A stretch of DNA of 64,000 nucleotides. It comes from Branchiostoma belcheri (lineage: Eukaryota; Chordata; Leptocardii; Amphioxiformes; Branchiostomatidae). Of this stretch, positions 42,301-57,000 are shown piece by piece; the first letter of the stretch is position 1; every line of letters starts with the position of its first letter. The position numbers were made by a program, and so were the translations under genes. Where the stretch lies: contig NW_017803824.1 of assembly GCF_001625305.1 (NCBI RefSeq), positions 1,708,586 through 1,772,585 on the forward strand, read 5' to 3'. The notes under the pieces were generated by a model. The model saw nothing but the letters and a program-made list of their open reading frames with translations, did not search any database and was not told the origin of the DNA.

Positions 42301-45300
42301 GCATCGAAGCCCGTCATTCCTTCCTTCAGCTGCATCTTGGTGAGGTTCAGCTCCTTGGTCCGCGCCTCACAGAGTGCCTCTAATCTGGCGATCTCCTTGG
42401 AGCTCTTGCTTGGAGTGACGCTGTTGGAGGCGACTAAGTCTGGCTGGCTGGCTTTGGTGGGAGGCGGGGACACCGGCCCTTTGATTCTGCTTCCTCTGGT
42501 CTCTGTTAACAAGGCACAAAACACCATCAGAAAAACCCACACTATTAAACATATCGGGATGAAATCCCAGAGCACAAACATGCTCCTCCAATCATATGCC
42601 GCCAACAAAAACCGTACATGGACGAAAATACCTTAATTTCAATTTTCCAGCTTTAAATGCTTCATCTGAGACTCTGCCTCTAGACTGCTCACACAATTAT
42701 CAGCTCGCAGGAGTGAACATGACCAAGGATGGAAAGACGGACTTTGCGCACCAACAAGAGTAGTGGGTGGGGAACACTGAACATGAACAGCTATCCCTGC
42801 ATATGGTACACAGATGTACTTGTCTTGCCTCCCCACCTGCACAGGATCTTTTTCAACACGGCTACCTTCCGTGTCCAATTTTATGCAAGACCAAGGGTCT
42901 GAGGTACTTATCAGTTGGAGTGGAAAATTGTCCCTTGGAAGACAAGGGCGTTCCTTGGGACAAATTGCAATTTTGTGGCGGGTTCCCATTATCATGGCAA
43001 TGAGGCTTAAATGTTAATAATGTGAGGCATTCTGGAATGTTCACATAAGCAGAATGTCTGCATTTAGCCTTGTGTTATCATCACACAGAAAGATTCACTG
43101 TTTTCAAACAGGAAAAGCTGTCCCAAGATGATAAACAATATAGAAGACTAGACTTGATTCTGAATAATAATTCATGGAAGGATACAAAATATTCTGATGT
43201 AACAGTAGCTACAGACATTACATTGTGTCTATCATTTTCAAAATGATATCAACTATCATTGTACCACTTTTTTCTTTATGTTACCAGATCTACTACATGT
43301 ATCTAATATTACTAAAACTATGCTCAAATATACCAAACACTGCTGGCAGCTAGTCTTAAAACCCCTGTCTCCCTTGGGTATCACTACGTGGACAGTAATG
43401 TTCTAATGGATATATTGATTTTGTTTTCCTTGAGCTGCAGAAAGGCCCTGTGACAGATGAAGTGAGATCGAGTGGGTCAGGTGGAACCAGGGATGGGGGC
43501 GTCTTTCCCAACCACGTGGAACAAAACAGAAGTGGCCTCTGCCAAGTCAATTATGCAAATTGTGTTTTGTTCAAACAAGCTAATGCACAGGGCATTTGAC
43601 TGGACGATTTAGAGCACACTTAGCAGTGATGGAAAAAAACTTTCACTATTTATTTTGTCAAAACCAGGCTTTCTACAAAGCACACAAATACAGATAGATT
43701 ACCATGCCCTAGTCACGGACTTGGCATGATACTTTTGAATCAAAATATACATAAATCCTGTTTCTTTTCAATCTAGTTGTACCTGTACAGTGTACACTTG
43801 GTGGCCACATTAGAAATGGCATTGCACAATGCAGCTGGATACTAACTAATGTATGTACCTGTATAATATGCTAACTTTCTAGTGTGTTATAACAATAAGT
43901 TACACCAAGACGGAGGGTTCCTATCACTTTAACATAGACGCACATTCCCACTCAGCAGTCTAGAAAATTAAACTTCCCACAGTGCATTTCACACAGCTGC
44001 CCAAAGATCTGTCAGATTTGAACAACTAAGGATTTGGCTAATTCTGCTTTTCCTGCTCATCTAGGGCGAAATTTGAATTTTGACAGCAAGAAATCCTTTA
44101 ATCACAGATGAGAATTACGATAGCTTCATGTGTGTATAATCAGCTTATCTGGATAGGATCACATTCTAAACCCCACACAAAGCTGAAATATCCCCTATGA
44201 AAGTTCTATCTACCTCTCAAGGGATGGAAGACCTGTCAAATACATCTAGTTACTGATTAACCAGACAATTGCCCAAACACAGATGGCTTTAATCAGTGTA
44301 TAGAGGTGAAAGTTCTAAACAATAAAAAATTGACTATTGAAATGCAATTCTATTCTAATAATGCTGCAGAGGAGTGATCAATGTCCCTCAAAGCTATCTC
44401 CTTATTCCATCCAGGAGTGGAGTTTGAATTGTTTATAAGCATCATTATAAGCAAGTTCTAAACTAAAAAAAAATTCTAATTATAATTCTAGTGATGCTGA
44501 AGAAGAGCAATGCATGTCCCTCAAAGTGATCTCCTTATTTCATCCAGGAGTTTGAATTGGCTATAAGCATTGTTTACCTGGATGTCTAACCATCATCAAC
44601 ATAATATTGATTTTATAATTTGAATTACTACTGACTGACCTATGAAACCAAAGTATACATTGAAAACCCATGATCATTGATTTCCAATTCCACCCATCTG
44701 TAGTGTTTATCTAATACAATTGGACATGGAATCCAAAATTCTTTAAAACATATGCTTTCATTCATTTATGTATCATGACAATAATTATCACACATGCTAG
44801 TCACGTTGTATTAGTAGCTTGAAGTGAATTGATGCAGCAGTGTAGTAGAGTGTTTATAATAGACGATATTTTCTATTCTAGACTTTTAATTACCCGGTTC
44901 ATTAATTCTGGTCATGCTAGACAGAGCCTATCTTCACAACACAGCTGGGGGGAAATTTATTCCTCTGCGGTGTGTGACGTATCACCCACCAACATAACAT
45001 TGCATAAATCAAATCAAATTTCAACCAATCAGAAGTGATCAATCCCTAACTGACATGGTTAAATGTCCTTTCTATAACTTAGTATAAGAATATTGATACA
45101 AAAGTATCTGTGCAGTTTTGAACATTCATTTACAAGATTATTTTTTGTATTACTGATATATTCCCATTCATAACATCACCAGATTTAATTCTTGAAAAAT
45201 TAATATTTATGTAGCCATGCTGGAAATTGGGAATGAATTATTCAAAATACATTACATGGTATGGAGATTTACATGTATGAGGGTTTAAAGTACAGGATTC

Positions 45301-48300
45301 GTCAATTACTTTTCGTGTAGTGTGCCATTTACTTAAAGGTAGTTGATCACCAGCATTCAGCAAATGTAGGTTTGTTGTGGTCACTGTAAGAAGAATTTTC
45401 TAAAAAAATCTTCAAACCTTTTTTCAGAAGATAGATTAAACAACTTTTCATAAATGTATATACAAGTCATACAGCTAATATTCTATACCCTTGAAAATGT
45501 CCTACTCCCCCTGTGCACTCTGAAACCTTTGACAGACAACTTACGATGATGCATGCTGTACTACGTGTGCGTCATACTAATGGTATGTTACTCAAAATAC
45601 CCCAGATTCCCTATAGTACATCTGGTGACAGCATGTCTGGGCCATTGGAACTTATCTCTCCATGGATGCTCAGCTATATACATCATTATGTGCTTTCTGG
45701 CTGGGGAAAAAGCAGTCACTCACAGACTGAATATATTATAACATTATCACAGATCTTGAAAGTAATAAATTGCCTTCTGGTCTCATTCATGTTGACATCA
45801 TAATTTCTTCTATTTCAAATACAGGGATCAAAGTACCAAGAATGTACCAACCACCAAAGTAAATATATTTTCATTTCAAATTAAAGGAAAAAGCATATGA
45901 ATAAACAACCTTACAATTTGGCATGCCAAAGGGGAACTGGTTCGGAATTATAAATCAGATTTTTTTAAAAACATTTCGGGCCCTTAAGTACCTGGGAAGT
46001 GATGTACACCAAAATGTGAACGAAATCTGGTGGACATCAAAATTCATGTCATTTACTTTTTACTCATGATTTAGTTGTAATACTATGACACAGGAGCCCA
46101 CAATATCTATTTTTGGTCTGAACATAGCCCCAAAGAATCCTAAAAAAAATAAATCATTCTAATCATGAACTAAATATAGCATATAACAAATGTAGGTTAA
46201 TGATTAATTTGACCCTTCAGATGTAATATACTGAGATAAAGTTATCTGTCTACCCAGTGGTAACACAACAGGGACCTGGCCTGCTTAAGCTAGTAATGCG
46301 GCACAGTTAAATGATGGGGTCCAACAATCAGTTGGCCACGGTTGTATCTGTAAAAGCTGATAAGCCACTGCTATTGTTCAAACTTCCGGCCATCTGTTTG
46401 TGAGAACTTAGGGACCACATAATTCAAAACTTCCTTTGATAGAGCATTACCAGAAAATGCTCTGAACTACTGTTTGATCTCGGCTAAAACATTTTGCACA
46501 AGATTGTATATGAAACATTGAAAGGAAAAAAACACAGACTAGAGAGAACAAAGAAAATATTCAAATAATGTAGCCACCTGTATGGGTCAGTAAATTTCTC
46601 TGTGCGTTAACATGGGGCACTGAACGATATTCTAGTACCAACTGACCTTGGTGAATCCCAGCACTATAGCAGTGTGCAAATTAGATTGGCAAATATCTGC
46701 ACTCTCCAAAATCAAATCAGACTTTCTCTGAAGCTATTTAGGTCATAGTGCAGAAACTGATCACTGGCACCTATATATTCACATAATGTTGTATGATATT
46801 TGTATGCAGCAATATCTACATGAATGTGCACAAAATACAATATTATAACACTTTGCTTTGATACCTTCTTCCATCTATACGTTGTCAACATGTATTTTCC
46901 AAATATAATCACAAGATGGACAGTTGTACTACAGAGCAGTATGCAAAGTCAAATATTCAATAAAACTGACATGACCTTTCAAATACCAAGAGAATCATCA
47001 CAGACATACTAAACATATATACCCGAAGCCAGGACTATAAATGATGTCAGCTAAACTACATAAAATAATATGTGAAAAGAACAATTTTTATCAGTAATGT
47101 ATTTCCAGTACTAACCATAGATGACTTGCTTATGCAGTTTACGCAGGAGCCCCTTTGCTGCTAGACGCAGGTGCATTCCTGCCAGCGAGAAATTAGGCCT
47201 CCATAACATGGTTCCATGCAGCAGGCAAACCCCAAACAAGGTACGCTGACGCTCTCCTTTGCAGACGCTGAACAAGTACACCACCACGGGTCTAATTCAC
47301 TGATTGCTGCCAACAATTTGTAACCGGGATGTGGTGCCAAAACGCTTCTACAACTGACGCAGAGTGGGAAACCTGATTACGACGGGAACGGGATTGTATG
47401 GGAAACTGGGATGCCATCAACGGTCGGTCTTTCACGTGGCTTGACCTCTTTACCTCTAGTATTGACACATGCTCAGCTGACAGTTTGGGGAAAAATCATC
47501 ATTATGCAGACCTGACGCAAGCCTGTCTGCATATCAATATGCTGAATAAATAATGGTGGAAGATCTAGTAATCCATAATCAAAACATAGGCCGTTAGACT
47601 TAAGTATGATTTTACTACTAACGCATCTCGTAGTCATCTACAGACCCGGAGTTACATGCCTCAAGATTCAGGTTAATTACACTCATATATTAAGGCAGCA
47701 AGCTTAGAGAAGTATAGAGTATTATCCAACACTATGACAACATATCAAGCAGGTTTCTATTTTCCCCTGATATAATTCAGTCAAAAAAACGTCACGCTCT
47801 TTCCTGCACATCCATTCAGTGGCTATTCTCCTGGGAGGGGCCCTATTATGGAGAGGCTCCCCAGTCACCATTGGCCAACCTTTCATCTTCGCTAAGCCTT
47901 ATGGCATTGCCATTCATTATCTACGCCTGTGAGTAACGGCCATGAATTATTCAAAATGCCAGCAGCAGGACAACGTAATGTGATGTTGGGCTATTCCAGA
48001 GCTCACATTATGTTTGACGAGGACCAAAATACCTACATAATGTATATCACAGTCTTATATAATATAACCAAAGTGTCAATAAGTGTCAATATAACTGACC
48101 TCATCGGAATTGCCATAATGATTGTTTTTTTTAGTGGCATGCAATAAATACCATAAGTGTACCGATTTATAATTTTGTGCCCAGGATTGGGGCTATCACG
48201 GACCTCAAATTATGCTTGACAAGGACTAAAATACGTACACTGTATATCACATGCCTATAGAATATATTATCTAGATCTGAAATGTTAAGCATCAATGAAA

Positions 48301-51300
48301 AATTTCTCATAGTCAATTTACATCATAGAGATCACCATGTTGGGGTATTCCTGACCTGAAATTATGCTTGAAGAGAACCATGTAATACGTATATCACATG
48401 CTTATAGAATAATACTATATCAACTGAAATATTAAGTGTCAATGAAAAATTTCTCATATAGTCATAGTCAAAACATCGTGGAGATTGGCATTGTTTCATA
48501 CACATCAATGGCAATACATATCTGATCCATTCTACAGATTTGTAATTTTACATCCAGAATTGGGGCATCCTGCATCATGTGTAGGACATTTTTATTGACA
48601 ACTGTAATACTGATGAATGCTGAAGGTGAATGGGGGTTAATGAGTGCTGATGACTGTGTTTCGTCTTTCATGTTAATGACAGGAGAGCATCGGACTTGAA
48701 TACAAAATCGGGTACCAATCCAGGGCTGGAAATTCAGTTTTTGGGAATAGGTGCACTGGTGCACCCAACCAAAAAAATTGGGTGGCTGCACAAAACTTTT
48801 TTGGGTGTACCATAATAAAATAAAATAAAGTAGAATATCAGCAAAAACTAATAATCATTGTTTCATTTCTAAAGACAAGAGTTCCAAGATCTCATACCTT
48901 CGCCAATTATGTTAACCCTTGCGGGTGACGAATTATACAATTTTGATCATTGATTTTGTAAATAAGAGCCTCATTTGCATGGATTATATCAGTTGATCAT
49001 ATTCTCCATCCAATGACGGCCTTATCATAACAAAAAGGCTATTATAGCACTCCCTCATAAATTATGCAAATGAGGTCATTATTTGAATAAATTATGTTTA
49101 TTGATGTTCACCTTAACTTAACTTCCAAATGTGGCAAGCATGAAATTCGGGGTGCAGCAGTAACTATGGAATCATAAAAATTTTCCATTTATTATGCAAA
49201 TTAGGTCCTCATTTACATTATCTATATCCTCAGATGTTTTTCTCGTTCTCAAGTAGATGTTACAAGTGTTTCATAATTCTATTATTGAACAAAGCAGATT
49301 TATAGAATTTCTTCATTAATTATGCAAATTAAGTCCTGATTTGCATAATTGCCATCTGATTATGTCAAGCATCACCTCAACTACCTACATACACAAAATC
49401 ACGACAATACGTCAACCGGTTCTTGAGTTATCGTCCTTCGATTTTTTTTCAACAAATGCTCCTGCAGTTCCAGAACAAGGCGCTAGGGGACCCAAACTCA
49501 TGTCACTTCTTCTCTATCCCAAGAGCTATCTTCCATCCAAAATTCGTGACCCTAGCATGTCCAGATCACGAGATATCAAAACCGGAAGTTCTGCTGCAGT
49601 ACCTAGGAAAGCCGCCAGGGGGCCCAAAATCTAATCATTTCTAGGTCTCATGAAGACCTACCCACCTACCAAGTTTCATTCCAATCCATCCACTGCTTCT
49701 TGAGTTATCTTGCTAAATTACACACACACACACACACACACAGACAAACGCTACTGAAAACATAACCTTCTTGGCGAAGGTAAAAAGCACTACAACAATG
49801 ATTTTTTTATTTTTCTGACACTTACTAGATGTTAAGAATATGCTGTATACTAATGTAACAGCTAACTGTACATTTAACATCTTTACATAAGTAAACCTAA
49901 AAAAAAAATATGTGGTTGCACTGCTGCACCACAGAAAAAAAAAGGAGCACAGCTCAAACTTTGGGTGCACTAAGTCAAGGTAATATGACTAAGGTGCACA
50001 TGTACCCAGTATTTCAAGCCCTGGGCACCAATCTAAGCTGCCCCTGTGTTGCCATTATTAAATCCATCCATCACCCAAATGTGCCATGCTACACGCAGCC
50101 GGCTTTTTAAGCTGCAGTCGATAAAAACAAACATTTCGTAGGGTTATCACGCTGTAAGTCTTATTGATTTATCTCAGCTATGCTCCTAGGTTTATTCATT
50201 GGAAGGCTCAAGAAGGAACTGTGGATCATAGACAGGGCTCGAAATACTGGGTGAACGTGCACCTTAGTGCACCCAATTTTTTCTGTAGGTGCACCAGTGC
50301 GCCCAAATATTTTTGTAGGTTTACACATGTGTTAAAGATGTTAAGCGTATAGTAGTATATACAGCATATTCTAAGTGTAAGAAAAAAATCATTGTTATAC
50401 AGCACTTTTCTTTAGAAATGAAACAAAGTTTTTGCTGACATTCTACTTATTTTATCTTATATGGTGCACCTAAATAAAATATTTCTTGTGCACCCAATAT
50501 TTTAGGTTGGGTGAACCAGTGCATCTATTCCCAAAAATGAATTTCGATCCCTGATGAATTATGACCTAAATGCAAATCCTCCCCATGTACACAGTCATGT
50601 ATTACGTAATGCTGGACATAGTGTGACATTTTAGACATATTTAATGACATGCCCCAATTTCTTTACATTCCAAATGAAGACATAGAAATAACAAGGATTG
50701 ATTCCAACATAAACATGGCTTAAGTCCGGTAAACCTAATAGTTATGGATTTAGTGGTAGCTTGTAATTTTACATCATACATGATCAACATTTCTACATAA
50801 AAATTTGTGTAAGAATAAAAAATTAGTCTCTGTGTATTTCATCATATTGCAGGGGAAATTAGAACATAATTTTTTTGTTGGAAAATCTGTTACTCCCTAA
50901 TATTCATACTCTAAGCTACCTTTCTGACAAGGAAAAAATGCAGTAAATGCAACTGCACCCTTTTCTTAACAACTCGTATATCCCAAAGATTGATAACAAA
51001 CTGTACTACGACAATCTATCTTACCTCTGAGGAACCTTGCAATGCCTGTACGATCCCAAATGAAATGTTCTGAAAACATGACTGTCAAAACTGACCTCAC
51101 CAAACCATCACCTAAAGCATGCCAGATTCTTGTCATGTACATGCACGATGCTTCTACCACCAACAGAGACAGAAGACAAGAGAAAGAGACACACTTGACC
51201 AAAGCGACCAGTCTTGGCAACTTCCCACTTCTGTCCCTGGTCTAATTCTGGTGTTGAGACACTTGTTGACACACGGAAGCTGACCACATACTAGGTAACA

Positions 51301-54026
51301 TGCCTGCCACGGCCCACCCAGTTAGCCATGTGCACTGGCATCCATCTAAGTCAAGTAGACAGTAGTATACAGCTTTCTCTTTTCAAAGTATAATTCTTTA
51401 CACTGCAATCAAAATTATAATGACCGGTATTTTCCTCAACAGTCAAATTATTTTTCTAGTTGAATCAACATGAAAGTCAATTACAAAAATGTTCCAGCAC
51501 ATACAGCTTTCAAATCCAATTTGCTTGATACATGTTACATTATTTTGAAATAGATGACAGCAGGATGCTTTGAGTTTGACGCCCTCAGTTTCTAGTCATA
51601 CATATCATAATGCTGATGCCAACGAATGGTGCAATCATCACTCCATCTGCTAGGAGGAGCTGCTGATTACTAAATGAGACAATATAATAATATTGCAAAG
51701 GTGTACATTGGCAGAATGTACTGCACCTGTGTGAAACCCGTAATGTATTGTACTTTGGCAGAACGTCTTATATAAGGTTGTATTTGCCTATCTAAGGTTG
51801 ACTCTCTGTCTATAGTTTTCAAATGTGATGTCGGGAAAGATATCCTCTGCAACAGGCAAAATTCTAATGCAATGTTGACCAAAAATCCAACAAAAATTGT
51901 GAAAAATCAGGGATTCACACAGGCACAATACGTTCTGCCAACGTGCTTGAGAATACAGTATTGTAAAGGTGCCAGCCTTACCATTTGTTTTGCCCTCATG
52001 GTGGGCCCGAGTAGCAGGTGAGGGGGGGACAGGCAGGACCCTCTTGGGACTCGGGGACACGGTGGCAGAAGTCTTACTCTCTCCTCCCCTCTTCACACCT
52101 GTAACACAGTACCATAATGTAGTTATTTATTACACAAAATGAAATACAGTACATACGAAAAATGAAACAACTGAGATGTAAGATGTTAGTGTCCAATGCC
52201 TTTAGTATGAAAGCTATTCTGTCATATTAAGATGGACAATTAAATCAGTGAAGGTTAGACATCCAGGAAATAAGATATGCCAAAAAAACAGTTACTCAAG
52301 CAACTAGATATGATTTTGGAAATGTCAGACATTTCAGGTAGCATCTAAATTTCAAAAATCATGTTCAGTTGCTTGAGTAACTGTTTTTTGGCATATGAAT
52401 GATTAAGTTAGTATTAATAGATTAGAATCATACATGCCAATATTCCTTTCCTGAATTTTAAAAACTGCAACAGTTATGTACTGCCTTTAACTGAACAGAG
52501 GGACTGTACAGCAAGCATGGTAAAGAACAATCCTACCTAAAGAAAAAGACTGCGAGATTCTCTGGAAGGAAAACATTGGTCCAAATCGCTTGCTCCGTGG
52601 GATTACACGTTGCACAGGACTTTGCTGTGCCCCTGTCACTTGCCCCCATGCTTTATGACCAATGGTTTAAACCACTTTCATCCCCCCAATTGATATTGAG
52701 GTGAGCGGCCACGTGACCACAGCTGCACATGTCAGAATATGACGGCTGATTGGAAAAGTGATAAAGCAGTGATGTGGAAACCCTTTGTACAAGCAGCTCT
52801 GGAGATTGTCCAAATTGACAATTAGCTACTTGTCTGGCTGAAGAAAAATATTCCCTTGAAACCAACCTTTGGGGTAGATCTGTACTCTCTAACTAAGGAC
52901 TATGTCCTAGGGATGCACTGTTTATGGCATTAAATAACCATAAATCTTTGGCCCTCATAAAGAACAAGACCTTTTAGTAGATTAGTACACATATCTACAG
53001 CATGGAGAAGAGTGGTTAGCCCATTTTATTACTGTACTGACAGATATTGCATTAATTCAGTCAAAATGCAGAACAAAGCTTTCGTAAAACTGTCACTGAA
53101 CATTTGCTGACACATCAAGACAAGGTCAGTTACTGATTGCCGCATTACACTTGCCGGTGACTGATACGAGATACAGGGGTCAAATATTCTGCATGAAGGT
53201 TGAAAATCAATAAGTTAATATAGGATAATACTGCAATGCCAAGGAAACGTACCGTTACTGACAAGGAAATTATCTAAGCTTCCCCATGGCCTTCTCTCTT
53301 AACGATGATATTTGGTACATAGGTCTCACAGATGTGATTTGTGGGCCTCTTGGTGGCTTTTCTTAGTACTGCAGCTAGAGAGGACCTTCCATTTTTATAC
53401 CTTATGCTCTGGATATGCCATCGTCTTTATTTTTGGGGTAGCAGATATTTTGGGGGCATGGAAGAAGTGGTATATATTAGGGTCTCCTAGCAGGTAATTT
53501 AAGTGATATAAACCACGATTACAAAATATTGCTATAATGTTTTTGGGCACGTCAGCAGAACGTACTGCGCCTGTGCAAAACCCTGATTTTTTTAGGTTTC
53601 TGTTGAATGTTGCGTTGCATCAGTATTACCTTATATACATGTACTCCAATATGACCACATACGAGACGTTCTGCCAAAGTGCTATGCACAATACATTACG
53701 GGTTTCGCACAGGTGCAGTACGTTCTGCCAACGTGCTATGGTTTTGTACTCTGTCCCACTATCAATAACTATCTCACCTGAAGTTCCAGGCATGGGAGAG
53801 GGCCTGCAGCCTGGTGTGGGCAGGTAACGGCCCTGGGCCCGGCCGGCAACTGGAGGCACTTTGGTCGACCTGGCAGAGGGTTTGCTCAATGCTGCAACAC
53901 ACAAGAGAAGGGTAGTTTCAGTACTTTTAATCTTAACTCTATTACTTAGTAGGTTACATTGCTGCTACATGTGCTTATTGTTACTTCACCCGAAGGAAGT
54001 AAGGTAATACAACATGACATGTATTC

Positions 54027-54086
<60 letters not shown>

Positions 54087-57000
54087 ATGCGTGCGTGCTC
54101 CTGCAATTCCAAATATACAAATGCAGACTGTATAGTGTCATACATCTTCAGTGCTGCTATTTTGTGTTTAAAATTGGAGGGTACAAAGCAGCATCAGTTT
54201 TCAGTTCCCCATCTGATTGCTGTGCTTTTCACAGTAGATATTCCTGTGTGCACTGTAAGATTTGCGACTCCCTTCCAGCAATACCCATACAGATCAGCAT
54301 TTGCCTATACAATTAGTTCCAACCAAAGTTGATACAGTCATCCCAATTAATAATGCTGTCAATTATCAATATGAATTTTTGATTGATAGGTTCCTTAATT
54401 AACTAAATGATTGATTGAACAACGCCTGTTGAGTGAGGGATTGTCAGAGGACAGTATGACATCTGATTGAGACTATCTGTATCTGTATCAGTATAGCCCG
54501 GTATAACCACCCTTCGTCGTAACACACCTACTTTGCAGGCACGGGGCATGGCGGCAGCTAGCTATATCACACCGAACAACTTGTTACAATCAATCTTTGC
54601 ACATTTAATTGCAGGAGTTGTTAAAAGCGTTCTTAGACTAGTGATGAGGCCCCAACTGTGCTTGGTGGCAACAAGTTCCACAGTTCTAGTTCTTGGATTA
54701 TGCTTGCTGTAGTTAGATGTTTTGTCTTCCTTACCATCAGCCTTAGCCCGCTGTGCCCGTGCCTCCTCGTGTGAGTTGGAGAGTCTGGAGCTGGTGTTGG
54801 AGGTGACGGACAGGTCGGAGGTTGAGCTGTGCGTACTGGAGGTGCTCACTCTCCGCTTACTGTGCCCGTTCCGCGCAGAGTGTTGGATCTCAGCGTGCTT
54901 CCTGTTGGACGGCTTGTCTAGAAAAAAGGAAGTATACAGCAATGTTTAGAGTTAAAACTTAGATCCAACACAAATAAGTTGTCTCAACGAGAACTGCGTT
55001 GGACCAAAGGTTTTAACTCTAAACATGTAACTACTAACACAGATGAACTTCCATGAAAGTAAAAGCTATGTTATTGTAATGAATACTTGCAATCTAGGAA
55101 TAATCACAGAGCATTGTATCTACAAGTACGTGCGGCAGAACGTACTGTACCTGTGCAAAATCCTGATTTTTCACGGTTTTCGTGGGTTTGAGGTCGACAC
55201 TGCATCAAAATTTTGCCTTACCCTTACCTTACCTAGTCCCATCCTCATGTCTGAGGGTCCAGGACTATGATGGCAGATGATAGTTTTTTCGTCATAACAT
55301 TTGGAAACTACAGACAGGATGTTAACCTTATATACGCGAATACAACCTTATATGAGAAGTTCTATGGAAGTGCTATGCACAATACACTACAGGTTTCAAG
55401 CAGGTGCAGTACGTTCTGCCGACGTGCTGTATCTACCACATACATTGTTGTAAAAAGTGAACTACATGTAAAAACAATTTCAGTATAACAAAGTGTAATC
55501 TTTGACATCAATGCTTCCCTAAAGCCCAAGGGATAAGGTGTTCTAGTTTGTGCAAATAAAATCAGGCAGTAAATCAAATAAACAGTAATAAAAGAACATG
55601 CATATCGTAAAGACTGGTAATGAAATACATTGTGCCAGTTATGCAGAGAGTGGATTAAGCAAGCTCTCCTGTGAACATGTAAAGATATTTGAATAATTAA
55701 ATCTTTGTTTTCAACTCAAACTCCTGTTAATATCTAATGTAGAATGCATACCAAACACAACTGTGTGTGCAAATGGCATAGACACATTTGCCTTGAGGAT
55801 TGAACAGTAGTGAATAACAACAAAGATGCAATGTGTAGAATAAGATGCCAGAAACGAACAAAGTGATGCTTGAAGTTGAAACCACCCCTACCTGTTTCTT
55901 CAACATGGTGTGAGACTGAGAGAGCTACAATGGTTTAGAGATTGGCAGAGAAAAGAACAAGAAAAATTACTCTTCTCGTTGTCAAAGTGTGATTATTGAA
56001 ATGAATTTCGAGTTACAACAAAATGAAATGACCAAAGAAATAAGTAATAAATACTGCGTCCAAAAGTCCCATCGGAGGTAGGGAAAGAAAAGTGAAGACT
56101 ACAACATGGATATATTAGTAGAAAGCTTACTTGTGAGAGTAGCTTTTTCTGGGTAGTACTAGAGGGAGGAACTTTCTTCTGAGAAGAAGAGGGGTGAGAG
56201 GTGGATGGAACAGAGGCAGGTCGAGCGCTAGCCTTGGTTTCTGCCTTGTTTGTGTTCGTCCGCACTCCAGATTTCTCATCTTTGTCTAGGTTGTTAGAAG
56301 AGGAGGAAGACATTATGGTAAAGACACAACACACAAACACAAAGGAAACTATAGATTGTGTTAAACATTTAACATCAGATAATTTATAGATCCACTTTGA
56401 GGTAGAGCATGTATATTGGCAACCAAACTGCTACTTTATGTAACCACAAAAGGTTCTGAAGAAAAAAATTTACACTTGACAAAATTTTGAGAAAATGCTA
56501 TTGAAAAATGAGTAGCAAAAAAAAGGAAATTCAGGACCACGTCCTAAAAATTTTAATAGGTGCAATATATCCCAAAGTGGATCAAATTTACAAAGTAAAG
56601 GGATGGGTCTACTAAGCTATTGGTGTACAGGAGATGTTGTACGTACATGTGTAAGCATTCAAAGGAGCATATAACACAGTAGCAGACAACATAATGCATT
56701 AAGGTGTGAGAATTATGATAAGCAATAGCTGATAATGCAAGGTATGCATGAAGTCAAGGAGCACAGGCAGTTTGGAGGCAACAAAAAAATGGAGACAGCC
56801 ACACAACAGAGATTAAAAACAAACCCCAAAATGTACATGTAAAGTTAGGCAGAATCACGGCAAGCGATGCCAACCCACAAGCTGTCTGGAGACTTTCCTC
56901 CTCAGATCCAGACATTAAGTGCTGAGCATTTAAAGCACTTCTTCTCACATCAAGAAGCAGAACATGTGCAGTTTTGGAAACATCTGGCAACACTGGCCAA

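Larger units (their letters stand above)
42503..51981 (-). other. 9.5-kb intronic stretch of the MTUS-like gene, interrupted by the ATIP1-type start exon
   Basis: No coding exon other than 47116-47209. It contains a tandem duplication (44311-44580), degenerate tandem repeats (47975-48490), two inverted copies of a 'GTGCACCCA' element (48722-50030 and 50234-50556), a nested insertion (48895-49782) and a fold-back copy (51700-51955). 42510-44300 and 44600-47100 show nothing recognisable. Confidence 0.6.

Noticed and set aside
42639..42995. 118-codon minus-strand frame after exon 42267-42502
   Set aside because: No splice signals in the needed phase, no heptads or basic Ser/Pro character, no similarity to the MTUS family.
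50966..51220. 84-codon minus-strand frame with a hydrophobic stretch
   Set aside because: No acceptor or donor in phase 1, no homology recognised; probably chance within an intron.
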